Source of the DNA: Poecilobothrus nobilitatus | Taxonomy: Eukaryota > Arthropoda > Insecta > Diptera > Dolichopodidae | DNA length: 64,000 nt | Direction: 5' to 3' | NCBI GenBank assembly: GCA_947095535.1 | Contig: OX352774.1 | Span: forward strand, 32,008,496 to 32,072,495 | Shown: one piece after another, positions 25,257-36,729 of the stretch | Position numbering within the stretch: position 1 is the stretch's first letter | Layout of the letters: each line of letters begins with the position of its first letter | Made by a program: the position numbers and the translations under genes | Notes under the pieces: model-generated | Seen by the model: the letters and a program-made list of their open reading frames with translations, nothing else | The model's database searches: none | What the model was told of the DNA's origin: nothing

Positions 25257-26166
25257 AACAAGTAAAAGTAACAGTAAGTCAATTTAACCGACTTATACCC
25301 TACACCTAAAAAATTCAAATTAAATTAAACTAAAAATCCATAAGTTATTTTAGTTAAGTATTTAATATAACTAAGCTAAAAAAATAAATGCTTTTACAAC
25401 CTTTGTACAAAATTTCAGATTTCTATCCTTATTAAATTCGAAAATAAGCTTCTTAGGTCTTGGGAAGTGTGTGAAGGCACGCGGACCACCACCACAATTC
25501 ATCTCAAATTTTAGAGACATCAACAGGGTAGAATATTCTTATATCAAATTTTAAGTTTATATATTTATTAATTTCGAAGATATGCTTGTTCGGTTTTGGG
25601 AGTTGTATGGGAGGTACCCGAACAGCTCCTCCAATTGATCTCAAATTTTCAACAAATAAGGGATTCAGGACACAACACCCTAGTACCAAATTTGAAGTTT
25701 CTATCTTTATTAATTTCGAATATATGCTTGTTCGGTTTTGAGATTGGTATGGGAGGTACCCGAACAACCACTTCAATCCATCTCAAATTTTAGGCATATC
25801 AGGGATTCAGGAAAACACACCCTCGTACAAAATTTTAAGTTTCTACCTTTATTAATTTCGAAGATATGCGTATTCGGTTTTGGGAGTTGTATGGGAGGTA
25901 CTCGAATGCATGGTCCGATTTCGCCCATTTACAATCCCCGCCTTACCTTAGTTATTGTTAACCTACAGTATAAATTTCATCAAGATAGCATCATTATTTT
26001 TTGAGTTATCGTCCGTACGGACGGACATCGCTAAATCGACCCCTGAGGTGATCCTGATTCAGAATATATATACATGTCTATACCTAACTCGCTTCCTTTT
26101 GATGGTTAGAAATACCAAATACCATACCAAAGTTAATATACCCTATACTTAATGTGTAGGGTATAA
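25257..26166 (+). mobile_element. ATACCC-type element of about 0.9 kb, copy 1
   Basis: The left end reads AACAAGTAAAAGTAACAGTA, then TTATACCCTACACCTAAA. The right end reads CCCTATACTTAATGTGTAGG, then GTATAA. The outer words TATACCCTACAC and GTGTAGGGTATA form a terminal inverted repeat. A second copy lies at 61255-62192 in the same orientation. Inside are four tandem units of about 140 bp, then 'GCATGGTCCGATTTCGCCCA' and 'CGGACGGACATCGCTAAATC', then 'CTGATTCAGAATATATATAC'. This arrangement is familiar from dispersed repeats of fly genomes. No transposase is encoded, and the overlapping open frames are shadows of the tandem units. Confidence 0.85.
25437..25900 (+). repeat. Tandem array of about 140-bp units inside the 0.9-kb element
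   Basis: The motif TTCGAAGATATGCTTGTTCG, continuing into GGTTTTGGGAGTTGTATGGG and AGGTACCCGAAC, recurs near 25581, 25723 and 25865, a spacing of 142 bp. A diverged first unit starts near 25440 (AGGTCTTGGGAAGTGTGTGA). The same four-unit layout occurs in the second element at 61437-61900. Confidence 0.85.
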
Positions 26167-26265
26167 CAAGAGGTCTAAAATAGGATTACCTTTATTAGAC
26201 TAAACTAACACACATTCAAAGAGTTTGAGTTTGCCTAGTTTCCATAAAGTGTTTTTCAATGATAC

Positions 26266-26345
26266 TGGGGTCTCAGTATAGCCGTATGGTTAAGAACATT
26301 GTCTATCTACCGAAAGAGTGCGTACCCAAATCTTGTACAGGTCTT
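26266..26345 (+). mobile_element. Decayed head of the tRNA-derived SINE
   Basis: TGGGGTCTCAGTATAGCCGT, then ATGGTTAAGA, and after about 25 bases ACCGAAAGAGTGCGTACCCA followed by AATCT. It parallels the SINE head, where ACCGAGGGAGTGTGGATTCG occupies the same place. The B box is mutated and the SINE body downstream is not recognisable. Confidence 0.5.
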
Positions 26346-27584
26346 AAGAGGTTTTAATAGAAAAATTTCTGAAAAAATAACTTTTATTTATACTTAATCC
26401 GGCTGACGACCATATAGCTTAAATCCAAAAACTATTGGATACGGGAATAGCCAAAAAAAAAACTGAACAGTTTAATTTCTTATTTATAATAAAATCCTTT
26501 TTAATTGAACTTTCAATTTTTGCAAGAACCTCTAAAATTAAATTTATATTTTTACAAGTAGTATGATGTATAAAACTATAAGTTGAAAATAAATTCAGTG
26601 TGATATAACAACTTGGTATTAAGTTGAACGCCTTTTATTTATACAACGAAAAATAAAAAAACGCAACGAAATTTTTCATTTTTCTTTAGTTTTACCATTG
26701 TTCTTGTTTTTGTTATATGTTATTATTACATTAAAATTTACTTGATCCTCATTTTCCTCATATTTCTTTCCTTCTTTTATTGCAACATCTCTAGCTGTTG
26801 CCTTTCTTTTTTTTTTTTTTTTTGCCTTTCTTGAAAAAAACAATTTAACAACAAAAAAAACTTTTTAATAATTTTTAAGAAATTGTGTACTGCAAACATG
26901 CTTCGCATATTGTCCTTATTAATATTTCAAATGATTATCTTTTGATGTTAATCCTTAAATCCTTATGCTTCTCTTTTTTCGTTTGCCTTCCAACAGTATT
27001 ATTGAGTTTTTATTAAAAGAACATATTTTTTATTTATTATAATCTTGTATACATATATATACACGTATATATACATATATTATATATAAATAATCCAACC
27101 TTAAGATATATACAAAACCTAAATCATTTTACAGCACATTTTATTGTTACCACAGTTTATTTTTTGCATCAGCTGTTGATGTTGAGTTTTGTAAAATTTT
27201 TGTAAGCAATGGAATATTATAATGTTGCAAAATAAAATATCCTTATGTATTGTTCTTATAAAAATCAGAATCTTATAAATATAAGTAATAATATAGTGTT
27301 GATGCATTTTTATTTTTAATTTATTAAAGAAACATAATTAAGAAAAGGCTTAATTAAAATAAAGGATATTTTCATAATAAATTAAATAAAGTAAAAAAAA
27401 AAAGGTTGTATATTAAAAAAAAAAACAGGAAATCAATTATGAAACTCTTAATATACTGCAATAAAGGAAAATATATTATTAATGTACTAAATAGGTATAT
27501 TTAGTTTGTAATATTATTAATTTTAATCCTTGCTTCCTTTAAATTAAACTGGTCATATAAAAACAATATGGACAAAACTTAAGC
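26346..27584. other. AT-rich non-coding DNA
   Basis: I see no gene, RNA or classified repeat. There is a TATA/ATAC-rich stretch at 27050-27095 and long T and A runs. The minus-strand frame at 27119-27307 has no recognisable features. Confidence 0.55.
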
Positions 27585-27960
27585 CTTTTCCATTTTAAGG
27601 GCACATTTAATTTGGTGCGTCGGTTTGCCTGTTCACAAAACTTTTACATCGTTTGAGATAAAGAAATATAAAAGACAAAACGATTTCATCCGTAGGTTTC
27701 AAATTTTTGAGAAATCTCATATTGAAATGTTCATAACTCATGTTCTACTAAATATTCTTTTTCAATTTGAAAACGTCAAACAACAGGAAATTTATAAAGC
27801 TTTTATTGTTATGTGAACCCAATATTTTACAAATTTTTGAAGGAAAATACTTAAGGTATATACATTTGAAATTTCCGGGGTAAAATTTTTAATGGTAATT
27901 ATTGTTATACTTTACTTTAAAAAAATTTTAAATTTCCTAATTTTACCCATCTATAACATG
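27585..27960 (-). repeat. Degenerate inverted copy of the 'ACCGTTATGTGAAA' repeat family
   Basis: The order matches the minus-oriented copy at 40584-41440: 'GGCACATTTAATT', 'TTTGCCTGTTCACAAAACTT', 'TACATCGTTTGAGA', then 'CAATTTGAAAACGTCAAACA' and 'ACAGGAAATTTAT'. The 3' half is decayed. The open frame at 27625-27816 lies inside it and is not a gene. Confidence 0.5.
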
Positions 27961-28053
27961 AAGACAATAGAAAAAAAATTTCAAAGTTTGTGTTAATAAT
28001 TCAAAACCAAATATTATTATTAGATAGTATATGTATTAGTATAGGAAACTACT

Positions 28054-28300
28054 CTCCATCTCATTTGCACATGCCCGGCCTTGTCGGAAAGAAGGAATAC
28101 CCATTTGAGCCAATATCTCTTCAACAACCTTAGCGATCTACCAGGTAAAAATGTGAAGAGTATTCTTCGCTTTCCAAAAAGCTGAAATTGGTTTTAACGG
28201 GTGGGATAGAAAAACTTCTATGTGGTATCACAATGGATCAAATACGGTGTAAGTGTGTCTTTTTTGGCAGCCACCTTAACCTAAACTAACGTACATATGT
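28054..28300 (+). pseudogene. Non-LTR retrotransposon 3' end, C-terminal region after the RNase H-type domain
   Basis: The + frame from 28054 reads LHLICTCPALSERRNTHLSQ, then YLFNNLSDLPGKNVKSILRF and PKS. An in-frame TGA at 28083-28085 region's counterpart further on, at 28183-28185, is followed by NWF and a TAA at 28195-28197. The pattern HLxCxCPALSxRR...L.xNLxDL...ILRFxKSxNWF-stop is the usual end of many insect LINE pol proteins. The 3' UTR ('GTGGTATCACAATGGATCAA', 'AAGTGTGTC', ending 'CCTTAACCTAAACTAAC') also fits such elements. Only the last 48 or so codons remain and one is a nonsense codon (TGA at 28183). It is a different LINE from the 47.5-kb fragment. I favour the R1/LOA/I-like group, but this rests on recall of the family and not on a search. 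Confidence 0.7.
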
Positions 28301-28569
28301 ATTACGAACTTTCTTAATTATTTAGGGGTTTAATTAGTATTTAATATAGTAATAGTCTCCAAATTTTGCAGACTTTTCTTTAGAGACAAAATTTTAATAA
28401 TATTCTGTTTTTTAATTTTCGATTTTACACACTATCTTTTTCCCTTTCTATTTTTTGACAATTCCAATCTTCAAATTCAAAATCTTTTAATTTTTAGAAA
28501 ATTTTTATTAAATTGTTTAATTTTAACCTGAATATACGTTAGTTAATTTGTTTAAACCAATCTGATTCC

Positions 28570-29428
28570 AAAAAAAAACAAGGTAGAATGTAAACCAACG
28601 GTTTTAAAAGCACACATTTCCAAAACTCAATACAAACTGTTTGGAATTGTGACTTGCACAAAAATTTGAAAATTTCATGTAATAAGAAAAAAATGTGAAA
28701 ATAGGACATTTTTGAAATTTTGAGGGGCCGTAAGTCCGGAATCTTATAACTACAAAAGAAAACTAAGAAAAGCCGTTAACACACGTAAAAATATATTATT
28801 AAACCTTTAATTTTCATATCTTGCCGAAGAAAAATGTTTACAGGTGTCTAAGTTACAGGTGTCTAAAAATAGCAAATTTTCAATTGAGGCGTAATAACTC
28901 TTAAAGAGAGGGTGCTACCAAAAAATTTTCTGAGGAAACTTATACTAATTCTAAAAGTTGTTTCTTGCCTCAAAATTTCAAGCCTCTATCTAAAAGCGTG
29001 CCGGAGTTATGAAAGTAGAAAAATCATGCAAAATTTGGTTTTCACATAACGGTAAATTTAAATACTAAATTTAAAAAAATTGTATAATTTTGATATTAAT
29101 TTACAAAATTAAAAAAAATACCTGTCGAATAACGTTTTCAGATTAAAAAAATTTTAAGCAGAACATAAGATATATGCATTTAAAAATAGGGCTTTTTCAA
29201 AGTTTGAGGGGCTGTAGCTCCGTAATGAGCCGCATCCATTAAACATGAAAAAGTTGTTCCACAAAATTATTTTTTTTATGAGATCTACCCATGGTTAAAA
29301 TTTTTTTTCTCTATCTTTAACGGTGTAGAAGTTTTGTAAACAGACGGACGGACGAACGGACGGACGCGGACAGAGTGAAACTAATAAGCACATTTTTTCA
29401 AAATTATTTTGGAAATGTGCTAAAAAAA
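28570..29428 (+). mobile_element. Repeat of about 850 bp ('ACCGTTATGTGAAA' family), forward copy of a near-identical inverted pair
   Basis: It starts AAAAAAAACAAGGTAGAATG and contains 'AAAAGCACACATTTCCAAAA' near the left end and 'TTTTGGAAATGTGCTAAAAA' at the right end. These form a subterminal inverted repeat around AGCACATTTCC. In between lie 'GAGGGGCCGTAAGTCCGGAA', 'TTTCACATAACGGTAAATTT', 'GGCTGTAGCTCCGTAATG'-type blocks and the GGAC-rich tandem 'GACGGACGGACGAACGGACG'. The copy at 40584-41440 is its reverse complement with few differences by eye. There is no ORF, so it is non-autonomous. Confidence 0.85.
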
Positions 29429-29800
29429 AGAAACATCATATTATAATTATTGTTTTGTTATTCAATTTAATGATGTTAGAGATGATTATGAAATTAACTA
29501 TAGATATACAAGTATATAACTATCAGTATGATGGTTTCAAACACTCTTGTCTTTTTAATTTTATATAAATTAAAAGTTCGATGAACAAATTAAACTAGAT
29601 CTTATTACAGAAGAAAAAAAATGATGATTAATGATAAGTGTTTGGTGCAATAGGGACCCAGATTTTAAGTAAATTTTAGAAATGCGAATATTATTATATT
29701 TAATAAATTTTTATTAACTAGCTTTTTATAAAATAAATATTTTTAAATTGTTTAAACAATTTTTTTTTTTTTTTCTTAAATATTTATTTTAAATTTTCAG

Positions 29801-29926
29801 CTTGGTAGCTTATTACCGATAGCAACACCGGCACCACCCACAACAGTAGCACCAACACCCAGACCACCAGATTTACAATCATCAAATTTATTAAATAATG
29901 TACCGCAACCAGTAGAAGGACCTAAT
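29801..29926 (+). CDS. Internal exon of an unidentified host gene, Pro/Thr-rich, 42 codons
   Basis: The acceptor is a T-rich tract (T14 from 29761) ending AAATTTTCAG. The donor is CCTAAT|GTAAGTATAT. The exon is 126 bp and only the frame starting at its first base is open; the other two stop within the first 20 bases. The peptide starts LGSLLPIATPAPPTTVAPTP, goes on RPPDLQSSNLL and ends VPQPVEGPN. It looks like a flexible, possibly O-glycosylated linker with no domain, cysteine or membrane segment. It is notably GC-richer than its surroundings. Being phase 0 at both ends, it could be a cassette exon. The splice sites, single open frame and base composition are seen; which gene and whether it is alternative are not known. 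Flanking introns exceed the window's visible signals, so the host gene has very long introns. Confidence 0.7.
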
Positions 29927-32107
29927 GTAAGTATATTTTAAAAAAATATACATTTCATTTCAATTAAATTTGAAATTCAGTTTTTTTGTAAAGACAAATA
30001 TTAATTTTTCCTTTTTTGTTCAATTTGAAATTTGATTTATTTAAATTATTATTTTATTTTATGTTTTAATTTTTTTTATTTAATTTTTTAAAAATATTGT
30101 AAATAGTTGTGAATACAAATTAATAAATTTGTCTATTTAAATTTAATATATTTCATATTTTCTATTTTTTTTTTTTTTTTTTTAATAATTAATTAACACT
30201 TAACACATAAACATTTGTACAAATTCCATAAAACAAAAAACATATTTTAAATATTATCGGATTAAATAGTTTTTTATTTTAAATTAAAGCAGATTATATG
30301 ATATAACAAAATAAACTCCTCGGTAGTCTGTAGTGTCTGCTAGAAATTAGCAAACCTCTCCAATAAAAAAAAAATTGTTTTTATCGAAATACTAGAGTAT
30401 TTATTAAAAATAAAAATCTACAGTTAGGAAATTAGCTAGAAATCTTCATTTTGCACTTGAAATTGTAAATCATTCTTTTAATAAATTTATAGATACATAT
30501 AACAGCACACGTAAGCACTGTTAGAATCTTATGGTTCAAATACTAGACTAATAATAATATAAAATTAGCTTTAAAAATGAAATTTTACCTATGTTAAAAA
30601 TAATATTTCTACAGTTCCACCCCAATCTATAGTTTTTCATTTAAAAATCAACTCAAAAATTAAAATGTATCACTATATTAAAATTAAATATTTTAATTAT
30701 ATTCAATTTAAAGTAAAAAAAAAAAAAAAAATTATAAAATTAATTGATGAGATAAGTGCCAAATATTAAATACTTATATTTTATTGCATGTCCTTTCAAA
30801 ATGTATAATAATATTTTAAAAAAATTGAATTTATTAATTCAACTTAAATTTAAAATATTACTCTTTTTATGAAAAATAGATATATTAAAATTTATTTAAA
30901 AATATAATATTTAACATCAAATTCATTTATTAAATAAATAATTAAAAATTTTTAAAAAAATGTATAATAAATTCTTGGGTTACTAGAAAATATTCCATTT
31001 TCTTCAATAAAAATGAATATTTACATAAAAATCAATGAGTATATATCAATTCAAGATCTTTTATCCATTTTTTTGTAGTTAGATCCGAAAACTCACTAAA
31101 ATATTTTTGTCACTTATACTTTAATATTTCGACCGTGACCGTGCATTGTTATATATATAATAATATTTACGAATTAAGATAAAATACAATTCACAGATTT
31201 GGGGGTTACACTAAATATTCATTTAATTTAGATGTATACCTAAAAAAAAACACCAAAAATACACCATACTTCTTACTTCTAAAAATCGATCCTTTCTTAA
31301 GTTAAAACATTTTCTCTCTAAGTGACAAAATATTAAAACATTTTTACTTTTTTATAGCTATGTACTTACTTATATGGCGTAAATCCGTTATATGTCAAAA
31401 AATTAACCGTTTCAAAATTAAAAAACTTTCTTCTCTTATATAGATATCTATTATTATAAGTTTTGAAGCACTTTCATATTTTTATATAGAGGTTTGCTAA
31501 ATACAATACATGGTGTATTTAAAAGTTCTTTTCCAATAGATTTTAAATTTTTAATATACTACAACATCATTAAAGATCTACTATCTACAACATCATAAAA
31601 GATACTACTATCATGACAAAAGAAGATTTTATTATTCATCGTTAAACTGTAATAATATCTAAATCACAATCAGAGACTAAAGACTGGAATATTAAAATAT
31701 TTTGTATATGGTAAAAAATCTGAAAATTTGAAATCAAATACCATTTTTATAAACCATATCCATATCAGTATACTAAAGTAATTTAATCCGACGTGTTAAT
31801 TAAAAAGTGAACACTTAAAAATGAATGTTCCTAATAATTTTCCCTTGATATTTCTTTTAAAAAGTTTTTGGTTTATTTAAATTACCGTTAGTTAATTAAA
31901 AAAATTATATATTATATGTAGATACATACAACATATGTATAATGAAGGCAATTAAATTATTATTGGACCAATTTAGAGGAATTTGTTCCGCTTTCATTCG
32001 TCTAGTTTTCATGTGTATTATTTTTAACTGATGCTGTAACTGTACGTTTCCACTTCTATTTACTAAACAATTTTACTAATCTATGCGTATGTGAAGCATA
32101 GAATTTT
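29927..32107. other. Intron-like AT-rich DNA downstream of the exon
   Basis: It begins with the donor GTAAGTATAT. After that I see only A/T-rich sequence with poly(A) and poly(T) runs (for example 30160-30182) and no classified repeat. Confidence 0.6.
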
Positions 32108-32295
32108 TTGTATAAGATAATAGATGGCATAGAAGTAAAAGAAAACGTTTCATAGTCTTGTACAATAGCTACAGCCGAGTAATAAACGGCTTAGTGAAGT
32201 TAATGATTCACAAAACTGAAGGTTAGTCAAATATGTATAATAAATGACTTAGTGAACTCCCTTTTGCTCCTTATAGAAGTGTGGAAAAAAATAAT
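32108..32295 (+). repeat. Interspersed repeat of about 150 bp, copy 3
   Basis: The copy starts TTTTGTATAAGATAATAGAT, then GGC, and runs to AAATGACTTAGTGAACTCCC followed by a purine-rich stretch that matches copy 1. It is closest to copy 2 (shared ATAGCTACAGCCGAGTAA, CGGCTTAGTGAAGTTAATGA). It preserves the uninterrupted 3' end 'AAATGACTTAGTG', which serves as the empty-site reference for the nested MITE at 55175. Confidence 0.75.
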
Positions 32296-35200
32296 TGTGT
32301 GTGTGTATGTGTACAAAATTTTATTTTTAAATAAAAATTGAAGCGAGAGGTACACAAAAAAAAAAAAACCGAAGAAAACAAAATAAATTGATATCATTGA
32401 CTAATTATGTAACATATGTAAGATTTTTGATTAGTTCGAGAATATGATGCAGTGCTAAAATTTTAGTTCAAAAAATCTCGTTTTCGTTAAAATAAAAAAT
32501 TCCCTCCACAAAATCAGTTTGTTGGCATAAACGTATGAAATGCGTGCTAAATTAAAAAAAAATATATATAAATATATTCTTAACGACACATGGAAACAAG
32601 CAAATATTTCTGCATATGTTTCTTTCGTTTCATTCGTTCCATTACCTTTAAACATTTTTTGTAATTTTCGGTGTTCATTTATCAAACCATAATTATTGAG
32701 AGTTTTAAAAATGAGTTCACTAATCACAAAAACAAACCAAATCAACATTTTGTTGAAAGTCAGAAGAATGTTTGTGTGTACACACACATTTTATTATTAT
32801 TTCGAAATTCAAACAGATAAAGTTATTATCAGAAATTAAAATTATAAAGTGTACCTATGACAAATTTTGGGGTATTATTTTGTTTTTACAATTGGAAATT
32901 TTTGTGTATTGTTTTTAATACATCTCTTTTTATAAAATATTTACACATACATATAAAAGTAGCGACGCTTACCCTAGAGTCGAGTGGAATAAAGTGATTT
33001 TTGCAAACTTGCAGAAAGCGAAAGCGGAATATACTCGTCTAAACTGGCTGGCCCATTAAAACTTTTTTAATGAAAAATAAAACAGATCAAAAATACCTTA
33101 ACAATTCTAATACAAAACTCTCACAATACACAAACAATAAACCTAAAATTAAATAGGCCGAAGCTATAAGCTATTGACCTAATCACATAATTAACACTGT
33201 CAATCAATAGATACAAAATAAACAAATTTCTAATTTAGTTTTAAAAATTTTTAATTTTGTAAAATAAATTATTAAAATATTGTAAATTAAAATTAAATAA
33301 AAAATATATTTATTTTTATTTCTTTTCTAAACACTAAAAAAAAAATAAATAAAAAAAAAAAAAAAATAAAAAATTTTAATACAAAATAAAAAAAAAAATA
33401 CCAATAATAAATTTAACTGGATATCAATATATAAATACATATATAAAAATAATGCACAGTTCACAGTATCTCCAGAATATGAAACGGTAAATATTAATTG
33501 CAGTTATTTTGATTTAAATATATAGTATATTATTGTATTTACATTTTATTTATTTCAATATTTATTCGCTTATTTATTTTTGCAATTTTTGTTCACTAAT
33601 TCCAATTACATGTACCTAACATATTTTTTGTTTTTTTTTTTTTTTTTTGCTTTAATTTATTTTTAAATTATAAAAATTTTTGAAAGCAGTGGCGTGCCAG
33701 TTTTTATATAAGATTTGACTGATATTTATGTGATAGTTATACAAAATTTTAAATAATCATATTTTATAATATTAAAATATTCTAAAAAACAACATTTTTT
33801 TTATTTTTAATGGAAACTTTTATGTACATGTACCTAAAAATTGATTTATTATATTTTAAGAACTATTATTTTTTAACTTGATTTAATCACTAACATTTTT
33901 TTTGTGTGTGTAAATTTATGTAATTATGTGATGCCTAGCAGTTTGACCTATGGCGGCGGAGCCTCTAAATTGTCGTTCTTTTCGATAAAATGTCTGCTGT
34001 TCAAACTCTGGTCAGGTCAAAATAGAAAATATTATGTAAACTATAATTATAAAATGTAAATAAAATATATTTTTAATATAATTATAATATTATACATAAT
34101 ATGTATCGCAACCCCAGCTGAAAAGAAAACGTTTATTTTATTTCCTCATCAGATTATATGTGGTGGGCTAACCAAAATAAATTTAGATTAATATACCTTT
34201 TTACCAAAACTTCAGCCTTTACTAAAATATCGAAATTTTAAAACGGTTGCAAAAAAGGTTTAACTTCGTGCTCGTTTTTAAATTAATAAAAAAACTGAAT
34301 TTACAATTGCGGAATCGCTTTGCTTCGAGCAGATTATTATAATATAGTTAAGCTTTCTATTACGTGATATATTATTATGTTCTTAAAAGCATATTATATT
34401 ATACGACACATAAATGCCAATGAAAATAGAGGCTCCGTCCTAAAATTATAACGCTAACCTTTAACAAAACAATTCATATCAACGAAATAAAACTGAAGAT
34501 TATAAAAATTACGAATAAAAAGTATTTAAAATAAAAGGTCAAAAAGAAATCCTGATGTATGTATGTCTAGTAATTTACGCAAATAATTTCTCGTCACTTA
34601 TGCTAACATTGTAAGTGCATATTCTACTCCATGACTTCTAATAATTATGAGTGAATACATCGATAACTTATTGTTTTCTTTTGCAAAATCTCAACCTAAA
34701 ACTGATTCGTCGTCACGTTCCCGTATATGTCATAAATATATTATAACAAATTATCTCAAATTTTAACACTTTCATATAAGGTGGTGGGTGGTACTAGAAA
34801 AATTTCGTTTCATAAATTTGGGAACAAAATCATGTTCTAAGAGAATTTTTCGCATATTATGACACTCATTGTAGCGAAATCACGTTGTAGTAATGTTCCG
34901 TTTTAAAGGGGGGTTTTTGTATTGTTCGGTATAACAAAAAAAAAAATTTTATGTGAGAAAATTCCTATAATTTTAATTTGACTAAAATAAATTAGAAATG
35001 AAAAATAGAAAAAATAAAACAAATAAATAAAATTAAAATTCATTTTAAATTTTTAATAGTACTTGAGAATTTCAATTATGATACCTATTTGAAAATTAAT
35101 TTAATTAGATTTGTTTTTTCTGAAATACTTTTACATCCCTCGAGAATATTATAATAGATGTGTTTATTAATCGTTATCAAGTTCCATATTATTTTATAAT

Positions 35201-35478
35201 AAAATGTTTAAATTTAAATGTTATATATTTCTTTCTCCTTCTTCTTCTTCTTTTCTCATTTTTAAATTTAAGAGGAGAATGCGACGGTTATATGTGCATA
35301 ATAAGCATCAAAGTTTTATTAGTTTAAGTAATGTAATGAAAAAATTATTAAGTAAAGTTATCTGTGATATAAATCATAAATACTGTAAAAATATTATCTA
35401 AATTACTTATTAACTCCCTATCTAAAATATCAGAAATTTCTATTTAAATTTTTTGCAATTTACCAATATTAAAACACA
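32296..35478. other. AT-rich non-coding DNA
   Basis: Apart from the doubtful microexon at 33460 there is no supported gene or classified repeat. The minus-strand frame at 32455-32787 and the + frame at 35204-35401 have no recognisable motifs and A/T-driven composition. Slightly GC-richer patches occur at 33930-34020 and 34860-34930 but match nothing else here. Confidence 0.5.
33460..33486 (+). CDS. Doubtful 27-bp microexon candidate
   Basis: The segment sits between AATGCACAG and GTAAAT and reads FTVSPEYET in the frame of its first base. It is a multiple of three and on the same strand as the exon at 29801. The acceptor lacks a pyrimidine tract and other CAG positions are nearby, so chance is a serious alternative. 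Confidence 0.15.
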
Positions 35479-35643
35479 GGGGTCTCAGTGGCCAAAACAC
35501 CGAGGGAGTGTGGATTCGAATCCCACACACGTCGTAAGAGTTATTCCCCCTTACAACATTTACGGCCACGCCTAAACAGGAAGGGCTGTATAATTTCCTG
35601 TCTATATTTGTGGCAAAGATAAGCATTAAAAAAAAAAAAAAAA
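35479..35643 (+). mobile_element. tRNA-derived SINE, copy C (A-box region deleted)
   Basis: It starts GGGGTCTCAGTGGCC and then jumps directly to AAAACACCGAGGGAGTGTGG, so the A-box 3' half and spacer present in copies A and B are missing. The B box GGATTCGAATCCC is intact. The body ('TTATTCCCCCTTACAACATT', 'GGAAGGGCTGTATAATTTCC', 'AAGCATTAAAA') and a poly(A) tail follow. The tail abuts the left arm of foldback element 2. The deletion should abolish efficient polymerase III transcription. Confidence 0.85.
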
Positions 35644-35649
35644 ATGCTC

Positions 35650-36729
35650 TCGGAAATAACCCCGCAAGAAATAATCCCAAAAAAAATAAAATTAAATAAC
35701 ACCGCAAAATGTTTGTATAGAAAATAAAGCCGCAAAAATTGGGGCATTATTTCATATTTTTTGCGGTCTTACTTAATTTTTATTTTTGGAGCCTTATTTC
35801 ATATGAAATAATCCCCCAAAACAAAATAATTTTACTAATGAAATAACTCGCCCAAAAAAACTACATTTTGGGGATTATTTCATTATTTTGATAAATAATT
35901 TCTTTTGATTTATTTATTTTAATAAATGATCTAATTAATAATTAAACTTTTATATTTGTTTTAAATATTTCCAGTTTCAAGTTAGTCCTCCTGGAGTTAT
36001 GGAGACTCAAATTCTGTCTGATAAATTTTATAACCTATAAACTGTGACAGCTTTTACTATTTTTAAAATTTCTGCAAAAAGCGTATAACCCTGATTTTCC
36101 AACCTAAAAATCTTTAAAATCAACCCAAAATCGCTTCTAATTCAGAATCTCGCATATACTTATAAATATTTTGGAAAAGGTGAATAACCCTGATTTTGTA
36201 ACCAACTATAAAATTCCTCCTAGTTCAGAATTTCACATCTACATATATATAAATATTCTGGAAAAAGCGTGTAACCCCGCATTTTAATCCAACTCTAAAA
36301 CCTTTCATAATTCCGAATATCGCATACAGTTAAATATATAAATATTTTGTAAAAAGAGAATAACCCTGATTTTGCAAAAAATTATAAAATCCCTCCTAAT
36401 ACAGAATCTCGCTTATACATAGATATTATGTATGTAAAGATTCTTCTAAAAGCGAATACTCTGATACTCGTCGCCAACTTTAAAATCCTTCCTACTTTTC
36501 GGGATTTTGTTATTCATCCAAATGTAATGACCCCTTAATTAATATAATATAGGTACTATTAATTAAGGGTTCTTAAAATAATTTTGGGGAGTATTTTATT
36601 TTCATAATTATGTGAATATATATAAATATGTCATTTTAACACATTTCATAATGAAATTCCCAATTTTTTTGGGTGTTATTTAATTTTTTTTTTTTTTTGA
36701 GTATTATTTTCTGCAGGACTATTTCCGGC
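35650..36729. mobile_element. Foldback-type element 2 (FB2)
   Basis: The left end reads CGGAAATAACCCCGCAAGAA, then ATAATCCC. The right end in reverse complement reads CCGGAAATAGTCCTGCAGAA, then AATAATACTC. Both arms (about 35650-35900 and 36570-36729) are rich in GAAATAAnCCCCnAAA-like words in both orientations. The interior (about 36070-36500) holds tandem units of roughly 85-100 bp with 'AATAACCCTGATTTTG', 'AAAATCCCTCCTAATACAGA', 'ATCTCGC' and 'TTCTGGAAAAAGCG', all pointing the same way. These are the same units as in FB1 and FB3. There is no ORF, and I could not find a target duplication. Confidence 0.75.

Noticed and set aside
25504..26152. Four overlapping open frames with internally repeated peptides
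   Set aside because: They are shadows of the tandem units of about 140 bp inside the mobile element at 25257-26166; the repeated peptides mirror the repeated DNA on both strands.
33686..33705. GCAGTGGCGTGCCAG, resembling the start of some hAT-type elements
   Set aside because: No inverted partner was found within several kilobases, so an element cannot be delimited.
33930..34020. Possible tRNA-like stretch (GCCTAGCAGTTTGACC, then GCTGTTCAAACTCTGG)
   Set aside because: The spacing between the putative A and B boxes is too long and neither box fits well.
35981..36040. Possible exon after ATTTCCAG reading FQVSPPGVMETQILSD, superficially like FTVSPEYET at 33460
   Set aside because: There is no donor at the expected place, the segment lies between the arm and core of foldback element 2, and the resemblance is only four or five residues.
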